Assembly (NCBI GenBank): GCA_900543585.1
Contig: UQRP01000003.1
Coordinates: 62,001 to 126,000, forward strand
Direction of reading: 5' to 3'
DNA length: 64,000 bases
Source of the DNA: an uncultured Prevotella sp.
GTDB lineage: Bacteria; Bacteroidota; Bacteroidia; Bacteroidales; Bacteroidaceae
Position 1 is the stretch's first letter. Each line of letters opens with the position of its first letter. Shown piece by piece: positions 17,345 to 25,511 of the stretch. The position numbers and the translations under genes are program-made. Below the pieces are notes generated by a model that was not told where the DNA came from, made no database searches, and saw only the letters and a list, made by a program, of their open reading frames with translations.

Positions 17345-17352
17345 CAAAGTTA
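17345..17352 (-). promoter_or_regulatory. -7 box of the first susCD operon
   Basis: Reads TAACTTTG on the reverse strand and predicts a leader of about 165 bases before susC. The gap 17177-17535 contains this element, an AT-rich upstream region and no credible gene. A regulator site is likely here but I see no clear repeat. Confidence 0.6.
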
Positions 17353-17535
17353 GCCATCGTTTCCCAATCCGCAAATTTTTAGACAATATTTTTATTTCAA
17401 CTTGCATATAATATTCATATTGTTACATTTCTGCCCATTTTTTGCTCAAATTGAAGTAATGAACAAGGCGCTGTAACTTTACAAATTGATAGTTTTTAAG
17501 TTTTGGAGGATAGGATAGACACAACGAAGCTTCTC

Positions 17536-19243
17536 TCACGCATTGACCGCCACTGTGTTGCCTTTGTTTCGACTCAGACGGCGGTATTCCGAGGGTGTGA
17601 CATTATACTTCTTCTTAAACTGGCGGTAGAAGGTGCGCAGCGTGCTGAAGCCCGACTGCTCCGCGATAAACTCCAAGACGTAATCAGTGGACTCTAAAAG
17701 CAGACAGGCATGGCGCAGACGGAGGTCAAGAAGGATGCTTTGCACGGAGAGATGCTTCTTACTTAAAATATTATTGATGTCATCGAGTTTCATGCCCAAC
17801 GCCTTTTCCAAGATGACATCGTTGAGGTTGGGCTCGCTATAGAGATGGTCTTTGGAGAGAAGAGCTGACACCTGGTCGCGGAGCTCGTCGGCATCGGCAG
17901 GCTGCTCGATCTTCGCCACAGTGCGCGCCACCGTCCGTTTCATCTGCTTGTTGATGAAGTGAGAATTGTTGACGAGTCGTCTGTGGAAGCCTATCAGCAC
18001 ACCCATGACCACCAAGCACAGCACGATGCCACCACCCAACAGTATCTTATGGATAAGTTGGCTCTGGAGGTCCTGGTGCAGGGCCGTGACCTCGCGATGG
18101 ACGCTGTCGCTGGCAGCGGCGTAGCTCCGACGAGCCTTGTTGACATCCTCACCATTTTGCTTCAGCACCTTCACCATCCTCAGACTCTTCTCGCGCTCAC
18201 CCTCGCGAATGTAGACCTCTAAAAGAACCTCGCACACCTTGCGCAACTCCGGCGACGTGCTGCCCATATTATTCGCCACAAAATCCTCACCCAAGTCCAG
18301 GACCGCCTTCGGCGGAATGACACTCATGCGGTTGTGGGCATCGAGCAGACGACCCGTTATCTCCTCGGTATGGGGGTAGCGCTGGAGAAGTGCCAAAGCA
18401 CTGTCACAGGCCACCTTGGCCTCCTGCCTCCGGCCAAGGGCAGCATAGCCCTGACCGAGACGGGCATAGAGTTTAAGACGATGGATGTCATAGCCAGCAG
18501 CATCGGTGACACCGTCGCCACCACGACGCTGCACCCTGACAAGGGCGGCGAGGGTCTGACGGATGTAGGCGACAGCCTGCGTATTCTCTTTATTATAAAG
18601 GTAGATGTCGGCCTCCAAAATGTCGAAGGCATGACGGAAGATGTTGCAGTTGTGCACCGACGTCGGATATTCACGCTGCAACCGCCGCATATCGGCCCGT
18701 GCCTTGTTCAGGGCTGCAAGAACATGAGCCTCGTGACGAGCTGTCAGCTCACAAAGAATATGGTAATAATCGCACTCTAAGAGACTATAGACCCTTGTAG
18801 CGGGAGAAGCAGAAATTACTTTGTCATCGCTAAGCTTCTTGCGTATCTCCCAAAAGGTGTCGGCAAGGCGGCCATAGTCACCCATGCTGTACTCAATAGA
18901 GCACTGTAGGCTCATACCTCTGAGCCACACATCAAGATTCTGACCCCCCCCCGAGTTGCTGTAAGACCAAAGCATGGCGGAAAGCCTCGTTATAACGAAA
19001 ATTCCTTAAACAAACATAACCGGCAACATATTCAAAACGCTCACGTGAACAATTCCGCCACCCCGTCTTGACAAGGTGACGATGAGCCTCATGGAGCAAG
19101 CGGTAGCCCCGCAACGGCTCGGTAACGTAGATTTTATCAATATACCCAATGTCTAAACTGTCCATCTTATTTCTTGATATGGCAGAAATCGTCAAGACAA
19201 AGAATATTGATAGAAAAAGAAAGACAAAGCGTACGTATTTCAT
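17536..19243 (-). pseudogene. Transmembrane TPR sensor with AraC-type DNA-binding domain, out of frame at a G9 tract
   Basis: Two frames meet at nine G (18944-18952, C on the forward strand). The first (19243-18932) gives a signal-like helix MKYVRFVFLFLSIFFVL and the start of a helical repeat domain, then runs off frame as LQQLGGGSES-stop. The second (to 17536) gives the rest of the TPR-like domain, one membrane helix (HKILLGGGIVLCLVVMGVLI) and a C-terminal AraC helix-turn-helix (FIAEQSGFSTLRTFYRQFKK). Eight G would give one 568-residue protein reading QQLGGGQNLDVWLRG. The layout suggests a one-piece sensor with periplasmic repeats and a cytosolic DNA-binding end, likely controlling the susCD operon just downstream. 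It could be a phase-variable switch, a dead gene or a homopolymer sequencing error. Confidence 0.85.
18944..18952 (-). repeat. G9 homopolymer tract inside the AraC-type regulator
   Basis: Nine consecutive C on the forward strand, G on the coding strand. Eight or eleven G restore the reading frame. Tracts of this length slip readily during replication. Confidence 0.9.
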
Positions 19244-19300
19244 ACGACTCGATTTAGGCTGTTTAGTACTGACAGAAGGCTTTAAAGCCCGATGGCAACA

Positions 19301-19452
19301 CGGAGTGACACGGTTTTGTCACCTTACTTCGGCAAAGATAAGAAACTTTTATCATATCCGCAAATCTTTCGACGACTTTTAATACAAAAAAAATAGGACG
19401 ATGTCACTAACTTCTCGTCCCGTTGTCACCAACTGACAGCCTTTTGTCACCT
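19301..19452. repeat. Spaced GTCAC repeats between divergent regulator and pilus promoters
   Basis: A perfect GTGACA-N6-TGTCAC palindrome lies at 19305-19322. GTCAC then recurs at 19403, 19425 and 19446, spacings of 22 and 21 bp. The 11-base string TTTTGTCACCT occurs directly repeated at 19314 and 19442. These lie on both sides of the regulator -7 box (19333-19340, reverse) and upstream of the pilus -7 box (19473-19480, forward). They are candidate operators. No inverted repeats flank either promoter, so this is not an invertible promoter. Confidence 0.6.
19333..19340 (-). promoter_or_regulatory. -7 box of the TPR-AraC regulator
   Basis: Reads TATCTTTG on the reverse strand, about 90 bp before the regulator ATG. 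Confidence 0.55.
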
Positions 19453-19472
19453 GCCCTTTGAATTTTCTTCCC

Positions 19473-19480
19473 TAAATTTG
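19473..19480 (+). promoter_or_regulatory. -7 box of the type V pilus operon
   Basis: Reads TAAATTTG. Transcription would start near 19485, leaving a leader of about 50 bases before the first pilus gene. Confidence 0.65.
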
Positions 19481-19537
19481 CAGCAGTCTTCACAGACATT
19501 AGCACTTTTCACAGACGTTAATCAAACAGCAAGCGAT

Positions 19538-20143
19538 ATGAACACATCCATTCTCACACGCATGGCAAGGAGGCCGCTGACACTGTTAGTGCTCTTGGCA
19601 CTCGCCGTTCAGGTTCAGGCGCAGCAGGTAGCAGTGAAGACCAACCTTGTCTATGACGTCACCACCACCTTCAACGTCGGCATGGAGCTGGCCCTCTCAC
19701 CGAAATGGACGCTCGACGTGTCGGGAAACTACAACCCGTGGACTTTCTCCGACAATAAGAAATGGAAGCACTGGCTCGTCCAGCCTGAGGCCCGCTACTG
19801 GTTCTGCAACAAGATGATGGGCTCCTTCATAGGATTCCATGCCTTAGGCGGACAGTACAATGTCGGCGGAGTGGACTTTGATGTCAACTTTCTCGGCACG
19901 GACTTCTCCCAAGTCAAGAACCACCGGTACGAGGGATGGGCCATAGGAGCCGGCATCGCCTACGGCTACGCATGGACACTGTCACGTCACTGGAACCTCG
20001 AAGCCGAGATAGGCTTCGGCTACGCCTACACACGCTACGACAAATACGAGTGTGAGAAATGTGGCGAGAAACTCGACGACAACGCCGGCCACCACTATGT
20101 GGGACCCACAAAGGCGGCTATCAACTTAGTGTATGTTTTTTAA
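19538..20143 (+). CDS. DUF3575 family outer membrane protein, first gene of pilus operon
   Basis: A 201-residue exported protein with signal peptide (LTLLVLLALAVQVQAQQ) and alternating aromatic beta strands ending in VYVF, the look of a small outer membrane barrel. DUF3575 proteins typically open Mfa/Fim-type pilus clusters in Bacteroidales and are thought to help assembly or anchoring. I took the ATG at 19538 because the longer frame begins inside the promoter. A pair of CxxC-like cysteines (YECEKCGEK) near residue 180 is unusual for a barrel and may form a disulfide. Seven genes in a row follow with short gaps. Confidence 0.85.
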   Translation: MNTSILTRMARRPLTLLVLLALAVQVQAQQVAVKTNLVYDVTTTFNVGMELALSPKWTLDVSGNYNPWTFSDNKKWKHWLVQPEARYWFCNKMMGSFIGFHALGGQYNVGGVDFDVNFLGTDFSQVKNHRYEGWAIGAGIAYGYAWTLSRHWNLEAEIGFGYAYTRYDKYECEKCGEKLDDNAGHHYVGPTKAAINLVYVF

Positions 20144-20145
20144 TC

Positions 20146-20151
20146 AGGAGG
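20146..20151 (+). promoter_or_regulatory. Strong Shine-Dalgarno AGGAGG before the DUF3868 gene
   Basis: AGGAGG lies eight bases before the ATG at 20160 and fixes that start. Such a perfect site is uncommon in Bacteroidota, which often initiate without one. A similar AGGAGG precedes the gene at 23841. Confidence 0.75.
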
Positions 20152-20159
20152 ACGACACC

Positions 20160-21224
20160 ATGAAAAGCAATATCCTCTCTGTCACGCTACGGCGTGCATC
20201 CCTCGGGGCCTTACTCCTCACCCTCGGCACCACAACATTACAGGCCCAGCAGCTCGCCGGCGAACAGGTCACCATCAGCAGCAAGCAGGTGACGCGCCAG
20301 GGCGACAAGGTGCAGGTGCTCATCGACATGAACATGGACCGCCTCAAACTCAAGGGCAACACCGGACTCGTCCTCACGCCAATGCTTGTCAACAACACCG
20401 ACACGCTCCGCATGCCTGCTGTGGAAGTCATGGGACACAAACGGTATGTCTACTACCTGCGCAACAGCAAGTCGGTAACGGCCAACCCGCTGACGGTCAG
20501 GGAGCATCACAACGGCATCAGCCAGACCGTGAGCTATCGCTACACTACCAACTTCCAAAAGTGGATGGAGGGCTCACAGCTCCTCATCGCCGAAGGGGCA
20601 TGCGGCTGCGACCAGACCCTCGTGGCCGACAACAATCTCACCGATGCCGGACAATGGCTGGAGCCCGTCAGAACCGCTGAACCCGTCAAATCCAAACAGC
20701 TGAAGACCTACAACGTCACGGGGGTGGCACGACTCGCCTTCCCCATCAACAACGCCGAGATTCATGCCGACATGGGCAACAACCGTCAGGAACTCGCCGC
20801 CATCGACAAGACCATCTCACAGGTGAGCAATGACACTACGATGAAGATTACCTCCATCCTCATCCACGGCTATGCTTCTCCCGACGGCAGCTATGCCAAC
20901 AACGAACGACTCGCCAAGGTGCGCGCGGTAGCTCTCACTGACTACCTCGCCAACGTCTACCACATCGACCGCAATATCATCACCACCACCTCTACGGCGG
21001 AAGACTGGCAGGGTGTCAGCGACTATCTTGAGAAGAACGACATCCCGCAGAAGACCACCGTGCTGGGCATCCTCGACAGCAACCTCACACCCGATGAAAA
21101 GGAGCGCACTATAGCTGCCAAGGCCGGCGAAGCCCACCGATTTCTCATCAAAAAGGTATACCCCGTACTTCGGCGAACGGAATATACCGTCTACTATGTC
21201 TACAAGAAGGAAGTCACCCCCTAA
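20160..21224 (+). CDS. DUF3868 protein with OmpA-like C-terminal domain, pilus operon
   Basis: A 354-residue exported protein with signal peptide ending TLQAQQ. The N-terminal half is a beta-rich DUF3868 domain (about 25-160). The C-terminal half contains an OmpA-like peptidoglycan-binding fold: ITSILIHGYASPDGSYANNERLAKVRAVALTDYL is split here only for description and matches the GYASPxGSxxxNxxLSxxRA pattern. It may link the outer membrane pilus machinery to peptidoglycan. The pairing DUF3575-DUF3868 directly ahead of a fimbrillin gene is standard for type V pili. It starts 16 bp after the preceding stop, with a strong ribosome site. Confidence 0.85.
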   Translation: MKSNILSVTLRRASLGALLLTLGTTTLQAQQLAGEQVTISSKQVTRQGDKVQVLIDMNMDRLKLKGNTGLVLTPMLVNNTDTLRMPAVEVMGHKRYVYYLRNSKSVTANPLTVREHHNGISQTVSYRYTTNFQKWMEGSQLLIAEGACGCDQTLVADNNLTDAGQWLEPVRTAEPVKSKQLKTYNVTGVARLAFPINNAEIHADMGNNRQELAAIDKTISQVSNDTTMKITSILIHGYASPDGSYANNERLAKVRAVALTDYLANVYHIDRNIITTTSTAEDWQGVSDYLEKNDIPQKTTVLGILDSNLTPDEKERTIAAKAGEAHRFLIKKVYPVLRRTEYTVYYVYKKEVTP

Positions 21225-21290
21225 GCCTGCAACAGACTCAACGGAGATTCATCCAAAAGAATATTTATTAACTTCTAAACCCGTACAATT

Positions 21291-22784
21291 ATGAAAACGA
21301 TCCATTATATGTTCACGGCAATGCTTGCCCTGTCGGCATGCGCCTCCTTCACTGCGTGCAGCAGCGACGACGTCAACACCGGCCAACAGAAGGTTGAGAC
21401 CGCTGACGGCTTCTACATGACCCTCACCTTAAAGGGCTCCGATGCCAAAGGCGCCAACGCCAAGGCTACACGTACCGCGGTGCAAGACCCCACAGAGGCG
21501 GCCACCGCCGACGAGAGCACCGTCAACAGCGGTACACTTTACCTCTTCAGCGGTGTTGTAGGTTCCGGTACGTTAGCCTACAAGAAGACTATCACCACCG
21601 CCGAATGGAACGACGCCAAGGTGCCCACACAAGGACGGAACGGCTCCATCACGGTGAAACTACCCATCAAGAACGTCACCGTCGGCACCTCCTATAGGGT
21701 CTACTTCCTCGCCAACGGCAAAGGTGTTGAGGACGATTCCGGCAACAGCACCATCGAAGCCGGAGATGTAAAGTTTGTCAATGGCTATGCCAAACCCGGA
21801 GAGTTCATCATGTTCAGCCAGAACAATCCCGGACACCTTGCCAACCAGTACACCGTGACCTTTACCGAAGAGAACAAGAACAAGGATAAGCCAGTTACGC
21901 TGTCCACTCCCATTCTCATCGAGCGCGCCGTAGCCCGTATCGATGTACCGACAAACGAAGCTACCAGCCTCACGGTGCCTTCGGTTGAAGACCTCGCCAA
22001 AATGAACCCGCAGCAGAAGGAGGCGCTTCAGAACGCTCGCGACAATGTCAAGAGCATCACCCTGGAAAAGTATGCCATCTCCAACCTCGCCAAGAAGACT
22101 TATATCATGCAGCATTGGTCGGACAATAATAGATATCTCACCCTCCCCACCAACAGCTTAGGCTACTGGCAGACCTATGACGAGTTCGGCACAGAGACAC
22201 GCAACGACGGCAGCGCCTTCTTCAAGACGCTCACCAATGCCACTCCCGACTATGTCTTTGAAAACACGACTTCCGAGAACAAGAACTCCACGGCCATGTA
22301 CTTCCAGTACAAGGTCGAGCTGAAGTCCTACGAGAATGCCGACTTCACCGACGGCACCTTCTACCGCTACGACGGCAAGATCTACACCCGCCTGGCCGAC
22401 ATCATCGAGAGCGGCAAATACGGCACCAACCCCTTCGGCAAGACGGCTGACGAGCTCCTCACCAAGGACCTGCTCCGCACCAACGGCAAGCTCGGCGCCA
22501 ACGAGACTGCCCTCGAAGCCTTCCGCAACGATCACAACATCCAGATATTCCCACAGGGAATGGTCTACTACCGTCAGCTCATCAACGATGTGCACTACGT
22601 CCGCGAGGGATGGAACTCCATCCTGCGCAACACCATCTACAAGCTCAACGTGAAGAGCGTTTGGAACATTGGGGCTGACGTGCCCAACGGCGACAACGGC
22701 AAGGAGACAAAATTCTACTATCTCAACGTCGAGGTCTCTGTCAATCCGTGGGTCCTCAACACGCAGAACGTGATTTTAAAGTAA
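21291..22784 (+). CDS. Mfa1-type major fimbrillin (shaft subunit)
   Basis: Main subunit of a type V pilus. 497 residues: lipoprotein signal with lipobox FTACSS, an Ala/Lys-rich leader, then ATR-TAVQDP, a candidate site for the Arg-specific protease cut that matures these lipid-linked precursors. Two beta-sandwich domains follow. The C terminus VNPWVLNTQNVILK is the typical conserved end of Mfa1-like subunits, which swaps into the next subunit during polymerisation. It is the first structural gene after the assembly pair and is followed 20 bp later by the anchor gene. Confidence 0.88.
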   Translation: MKTIHYMFTAMLALSACASFTACSSDDVNTGQQKVETADGFYMTLTLKGSDAKGANAKATRTAVQDPTEAATADESTVNSGTLYLFSGVVGSGTLAYKKTITTAEWNDAKVPTQGRNGSITVKLPIKNVTVGTSYRVYFLANGKGVEDDSGNSTIEAGDVKFVNGYAKPGEFIMFSQNNPGHLANQYTVTFTEENKNKDKPVTLSTPILIERAVARIDVPTNEATSLTVPSVEDLAKMNPQQKEALQNARDNVKSITLEKYAISNLAKKTYIMQHWSDNNRYLTLPTNSLGYWQTYDEFGTETRNDGSAFFKTLTNATPDYVFENTTSENKNSTAMYFQYKVELKSYENADFTDGTFYRYDGKIYTRLADIIESGKYGTNPFGKTADELLTKDLLRTNGKLGANETALEAFRNDHNIQIFPQGMVYYRQLINDVHYVREGWNSILRNTIYKLNVKSVWNIGADVPNGDNGKETKFYYLNVEVSVNPWVLNTQNVILK

Positions 22785-22804
22785 CAACCTAAATACCGAC
22801 TGTT

Positions 22805-23824
22805 ATGTACATCGACTGGCACTATACATTTCTCTGCGCAGCCATGGCGCTGCTCTCACTGTCATCATGCGTCAAGGACGACATGGACGACTGCCCGGCA
22901 AGCAAGGTGTCGATCCAGTTTGACTATACCTATAATATGGAGGAAGCCGATGCCTTCACCACAAGGGTCAGAAATGTCAACGTGTACGTGTTCGATGGCA
23001 ACGGGAAGTATATCACCAAACAGAGCCAGTCGGCGGAGCAGTTCGCCGCTGGCTACACCATGGACTTCACAGGGCTGGAGCCCGGGAAATACACCTTCGC
23101 CTGCTTAGCACGCGGCAAGCAGGCCAGCGAGATTACCAACACCGATGAGGAGTTCCAGTTCTCAGGAACTTCCTCCTCGGTAGAGGACATCCGGGCGACC
23201 CTCGCCGCCAATATCAACGACCATGCCTTCGCACCCCTCTTCAGTGGAGTCACCACCATTGACTACACAGGCCGTGAAGCCACTGCTACCATCAGCCTGA
23301 AGAAGTGGACCAATAACTTCCGCGTGGTGCTCATCCCCTACAGCAATGACATCGATGGCTTTGAGGTCAACAACTTCGACGTGCGCATCTCTGGCATCGC
23401 CAACTCTCTCGACATCTACGGCAAAAATGATGGCAGGGGCAGCATCATCTACTTGCCCTACCAGGCCAGCCTCGTGACCAACGAGGGTAACGAGACCAAC
23501 GTCAACGGACGACCTGTGGACAAGGCACTCGTCTACGACCTGAAGTCATCGCGCCTCTTCGAAGGACATCCCGACCAGCGCATCATCATCACCGACAAGC
23601 GCACCGGGCGTCAGCTCTTCAACCACTCCCTGCCCTGGCTCTTGGCACTCTACAACGGGTCGCTGCGCAGCCAGCAGTGGAGCAACCAGGAATATCTCGA
23701 CAGACAGGACAACTACTTCCTGACGTTCTACATCGCCAACGCGTCTACAGATTTCTTCTTCTCGGCCAAGATCAAGGTCAACGACTGGGTCGTCAATCTG
23801 CAGGATGTCATCGGAATGAAATAA
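22805..23824 (+). CDS. Mfa2/FimB family pilus anchor lipoprotein
   Basis: Anchors the pilus to the outer membrane and limits its length. 339 residues: signal with lipobox LSLSSC followed by VKDDMDDCP. The typical FimB/Mfa2 start VSIQFDYTYNMEEADAF, the VRNVNVYVFDGNGKY strand pair and the C-terminal VNDWVVNLQDVIGMK end are all present. No clear TR-A processing site follows the lipobox at the place seen in the shaft and tip subunits, fitting an anchor that keeps its lipid. It lies between the shaft and tip genes, as in known mfa and fim clusters. Confidence 0.88.
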   Translation: MYIDWHYTFLCAAMALLSLSSCVKDDMDDCPASKVSIQFDYTYNMEEADAFTTRVRNVNVYVFDGNGKYITKQSQSAEQFAAGYTMDFTGLEPGKYTFACLARGKQASEITNTDEEFQFSGTSSSVEDIRATLAANINDHAFAPLFSGVTTIDYTGREATATISLKKWTNNFRVVLIPYSNDIDGFEVNNFDVRISGIANSLDIYGKNDGRGSIIYLPYQASLVTNEGNETNVNGRPVDKALVYDLKSSRLFEGHPDQRIIITDKRTGRQLFNHSLPWLLALYNGSLRSQQWSNQEYLDRQDNYFLTFYIANASTDFFFSAKIKVNDWVVNLQDVIGMK

Positions 23825-23840
23825 CCAAGGAGGACACACC

Positions 23841-25490
23841 ATGAAGTACAACACGCGAGAAATCATCCGCCATACCGTCAGGGTCTGCGCCCTGACCCTC
23901 GTGGCCATCGCCGCCGCGTCGTGCATCAACGATGATGTCCTGACGACCGACGCCGAGAACGACAACGACACCTATCTGTATCTGAACTTCCTCACCCAGG
24001 AGCCTACGGTGACACGTGCCGTTGACAACACCAGCGAGGCCAACCCAGCGGCCGAAAGTTTCATACACAGCCTCCGTGTCTGGGCTTTCCGCGCCGGCAA
24101 CAGCGGCACGGACCTCCCCGTCGGCTATAAGGAGGAGACTATCAGCGGTGAGACCAGCCATCACACCCTAAGCGTGAAGCTCCCGGCAAAGGTGGCAGGC
24201 CAGCACTACGACGGCATAGACCTCTTCATCCTGGCCAACTCTGAAAGCCTGGAGACCCTCAAAGCTGCCGATGGCACCAATATGGGCCTTACGCGCGCCG
24301 ACCTGCAAGGTGCTGCCATCAGGCAGCGGTTCGCCGTCACCGACGACGGCAAGGCGCAGACGCAGGAGGTCCCTGCTACGGGACTGCCTCTCTCGCGCAC
24401 CGTCACAGGCATCTCCCTGGCCGACCACGTCGCCACATCGCCAGCCGAGGCTGCTGCCAAGGGCGTTAAAGTGCCGTTGCTCCGCACCGTCTCCAAGCTA
24501 CACTTCTTTGTGGCCCGCAAGGCCAACGCCGGCACCGAGAACGCCCATATCACACGCATCGTCATCAATGGCGGGCTGCTGCCAGAATACAGCCATGTCT
24601 TCCCCGATGCTACGCCCTACGCCCTCACGGCTACAGCGGGCCTCACGGCCACCGGGAAGGTAGCGGGTCTGAAGCGGGTGATGACGGCTTTGACACTCCC
24701 CGCTATCGACAATGCAGTCATCGCCGAGGTCGACGACCCGGCTACCTTGGAACGCGGCGCCGAGGAATCGGGAATGGACTACATCAGGCGCCTGCAAGCT
24801 GCCGGACTGCTCTCACACGACAGGGTCTACCTCCGCGAGACCGACAAAGCCATCAGTGGTATCGTCTACTACAAACTCGATGCTGACTCCCGAGAGCGCA
24901 GCGCCTCCTTCACAGTGCCCGGCGACAACAGCGCCGCGGCACGCAACCACGAGCTCCTCGTCTATGCCTACTTCACCGAGGGCGGCAACCTGCGCGTCAA
25001 ACCGGTCGTCATGGACTGGCTCGACGGCTCATCAGTAGACTACAGCAACCGAATCGAGCTGAAGGTCACGCGAAACGCCTACAAACTCTCGGAAGAGAAC
25101 GGCACACCGGCGGTGGCTGTCGCCTATCAGGCCAACGGCACACCGAGCATGACACCCGTCATCAATATCGAGCGACTGACGACGAGTGGCATGAACTGGA
25201 TCCTTCAGACCGACAACCCGGCCTTCGGATTCTATAAAGACGGCAAGATTACGGAGAAGATCACCGGCGACGGCGCTACGACGTCTTTCTCTTTCCAGTT
25301 CGTAGCCCGGCAGGCCATCGACCTGGTCAACCCGCACAACCGCAACGCCCGCCTCTACCTCATCATCCCGGAGATGGGAAACATCAAGGCCATCATCAAC
25401 GAGGGCGAGGGCAAGATGGAGGGCACACCCTATGAAGTCTATTTCCGACAGGTCACTCCCGACGAATACCAGGAGCTACCGGAAAAGTAA
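23841..25490 (+). CDS. Pilus accessory/tip fimbrillin-like lipoprotein (Mfa3-position)
   Basis: A 549-residue lipoprotein in the third structural position of the pilus operon, so probably a minor or tip subunit. Lipobox AIAAASC, then a short acidic linker and TVTR-AVDN, a likely Arg protease cut site 50 residues or so in. Fimbrillin-like first domain (FIHSLRVWAFRAGNSG, LFILANSES) and a long second beta-rich domain (IERLTTSGMNWILQ). Start supported by AGGAGG ten bases upstream. GC-rich codon use like its neighbours. I cannot assign it to a named Mfa or Fim subunit. Confidence 0.78.
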   Translation: MKYNTREIIRHTVRVCALTLVAIAAASCINDDVLTTDAENDNDTYLYLNFLTQEPTVTRAVDNTSEANPAAESFIHSLRVWAFRAGNSGTDLPVGYKEETISGETSHHTLSVKLPAKVAGQHYDGIDLFILANSESLETLKAADGTNMGLTRADLQGAAIRQRFAVTDDGKAQTQEVPATGLPLSRTVTGISLADHVATSPAEAAAKGVKVPLLRTVSKLHFFVARKANAGTENAHITRIVINGGLLPEYSHVFPDATPYALTATAGLTATGKVAGLKRVMTALTLPAIDNAVIAEVDDPATLERGAEESGMDYIRRLQAAGLLSHDRVYLRETDKAISGIVYYKLDADSRERSASFTVPGDNSAAARNHELLVYAYFTEGGNLRVKPVVMDWLDGSSVDYSNRIELKVTRNAYKLSEENGTPAVAVAYQANGTPSMTPVINIERLTTSGMNWILQTDNPAFGFYKDGKITEKITGDGATTSFSFQFVARQAIDLVNPHNRNARLYLIIPEMGNIKAIINEGEGKMEGTPYEVYFRQVTPDEYQELPEK

Positions 25491-25511
25491 CAACCCGCAA
25501 AACTAAGAACT

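Noticed and set aside
17210..17407. Small reverse frame of 65 codons between susC and the regulator
   Set aside because: It spans the susC promoter, is AT-rich and has no recognisable features.
19301..19480. Invertible promoter ahead of the pilus operon
   Set aside because: Only direct repeats and short palindromes flank the promoter; no long inverted repeats and no invertase gene in the window.
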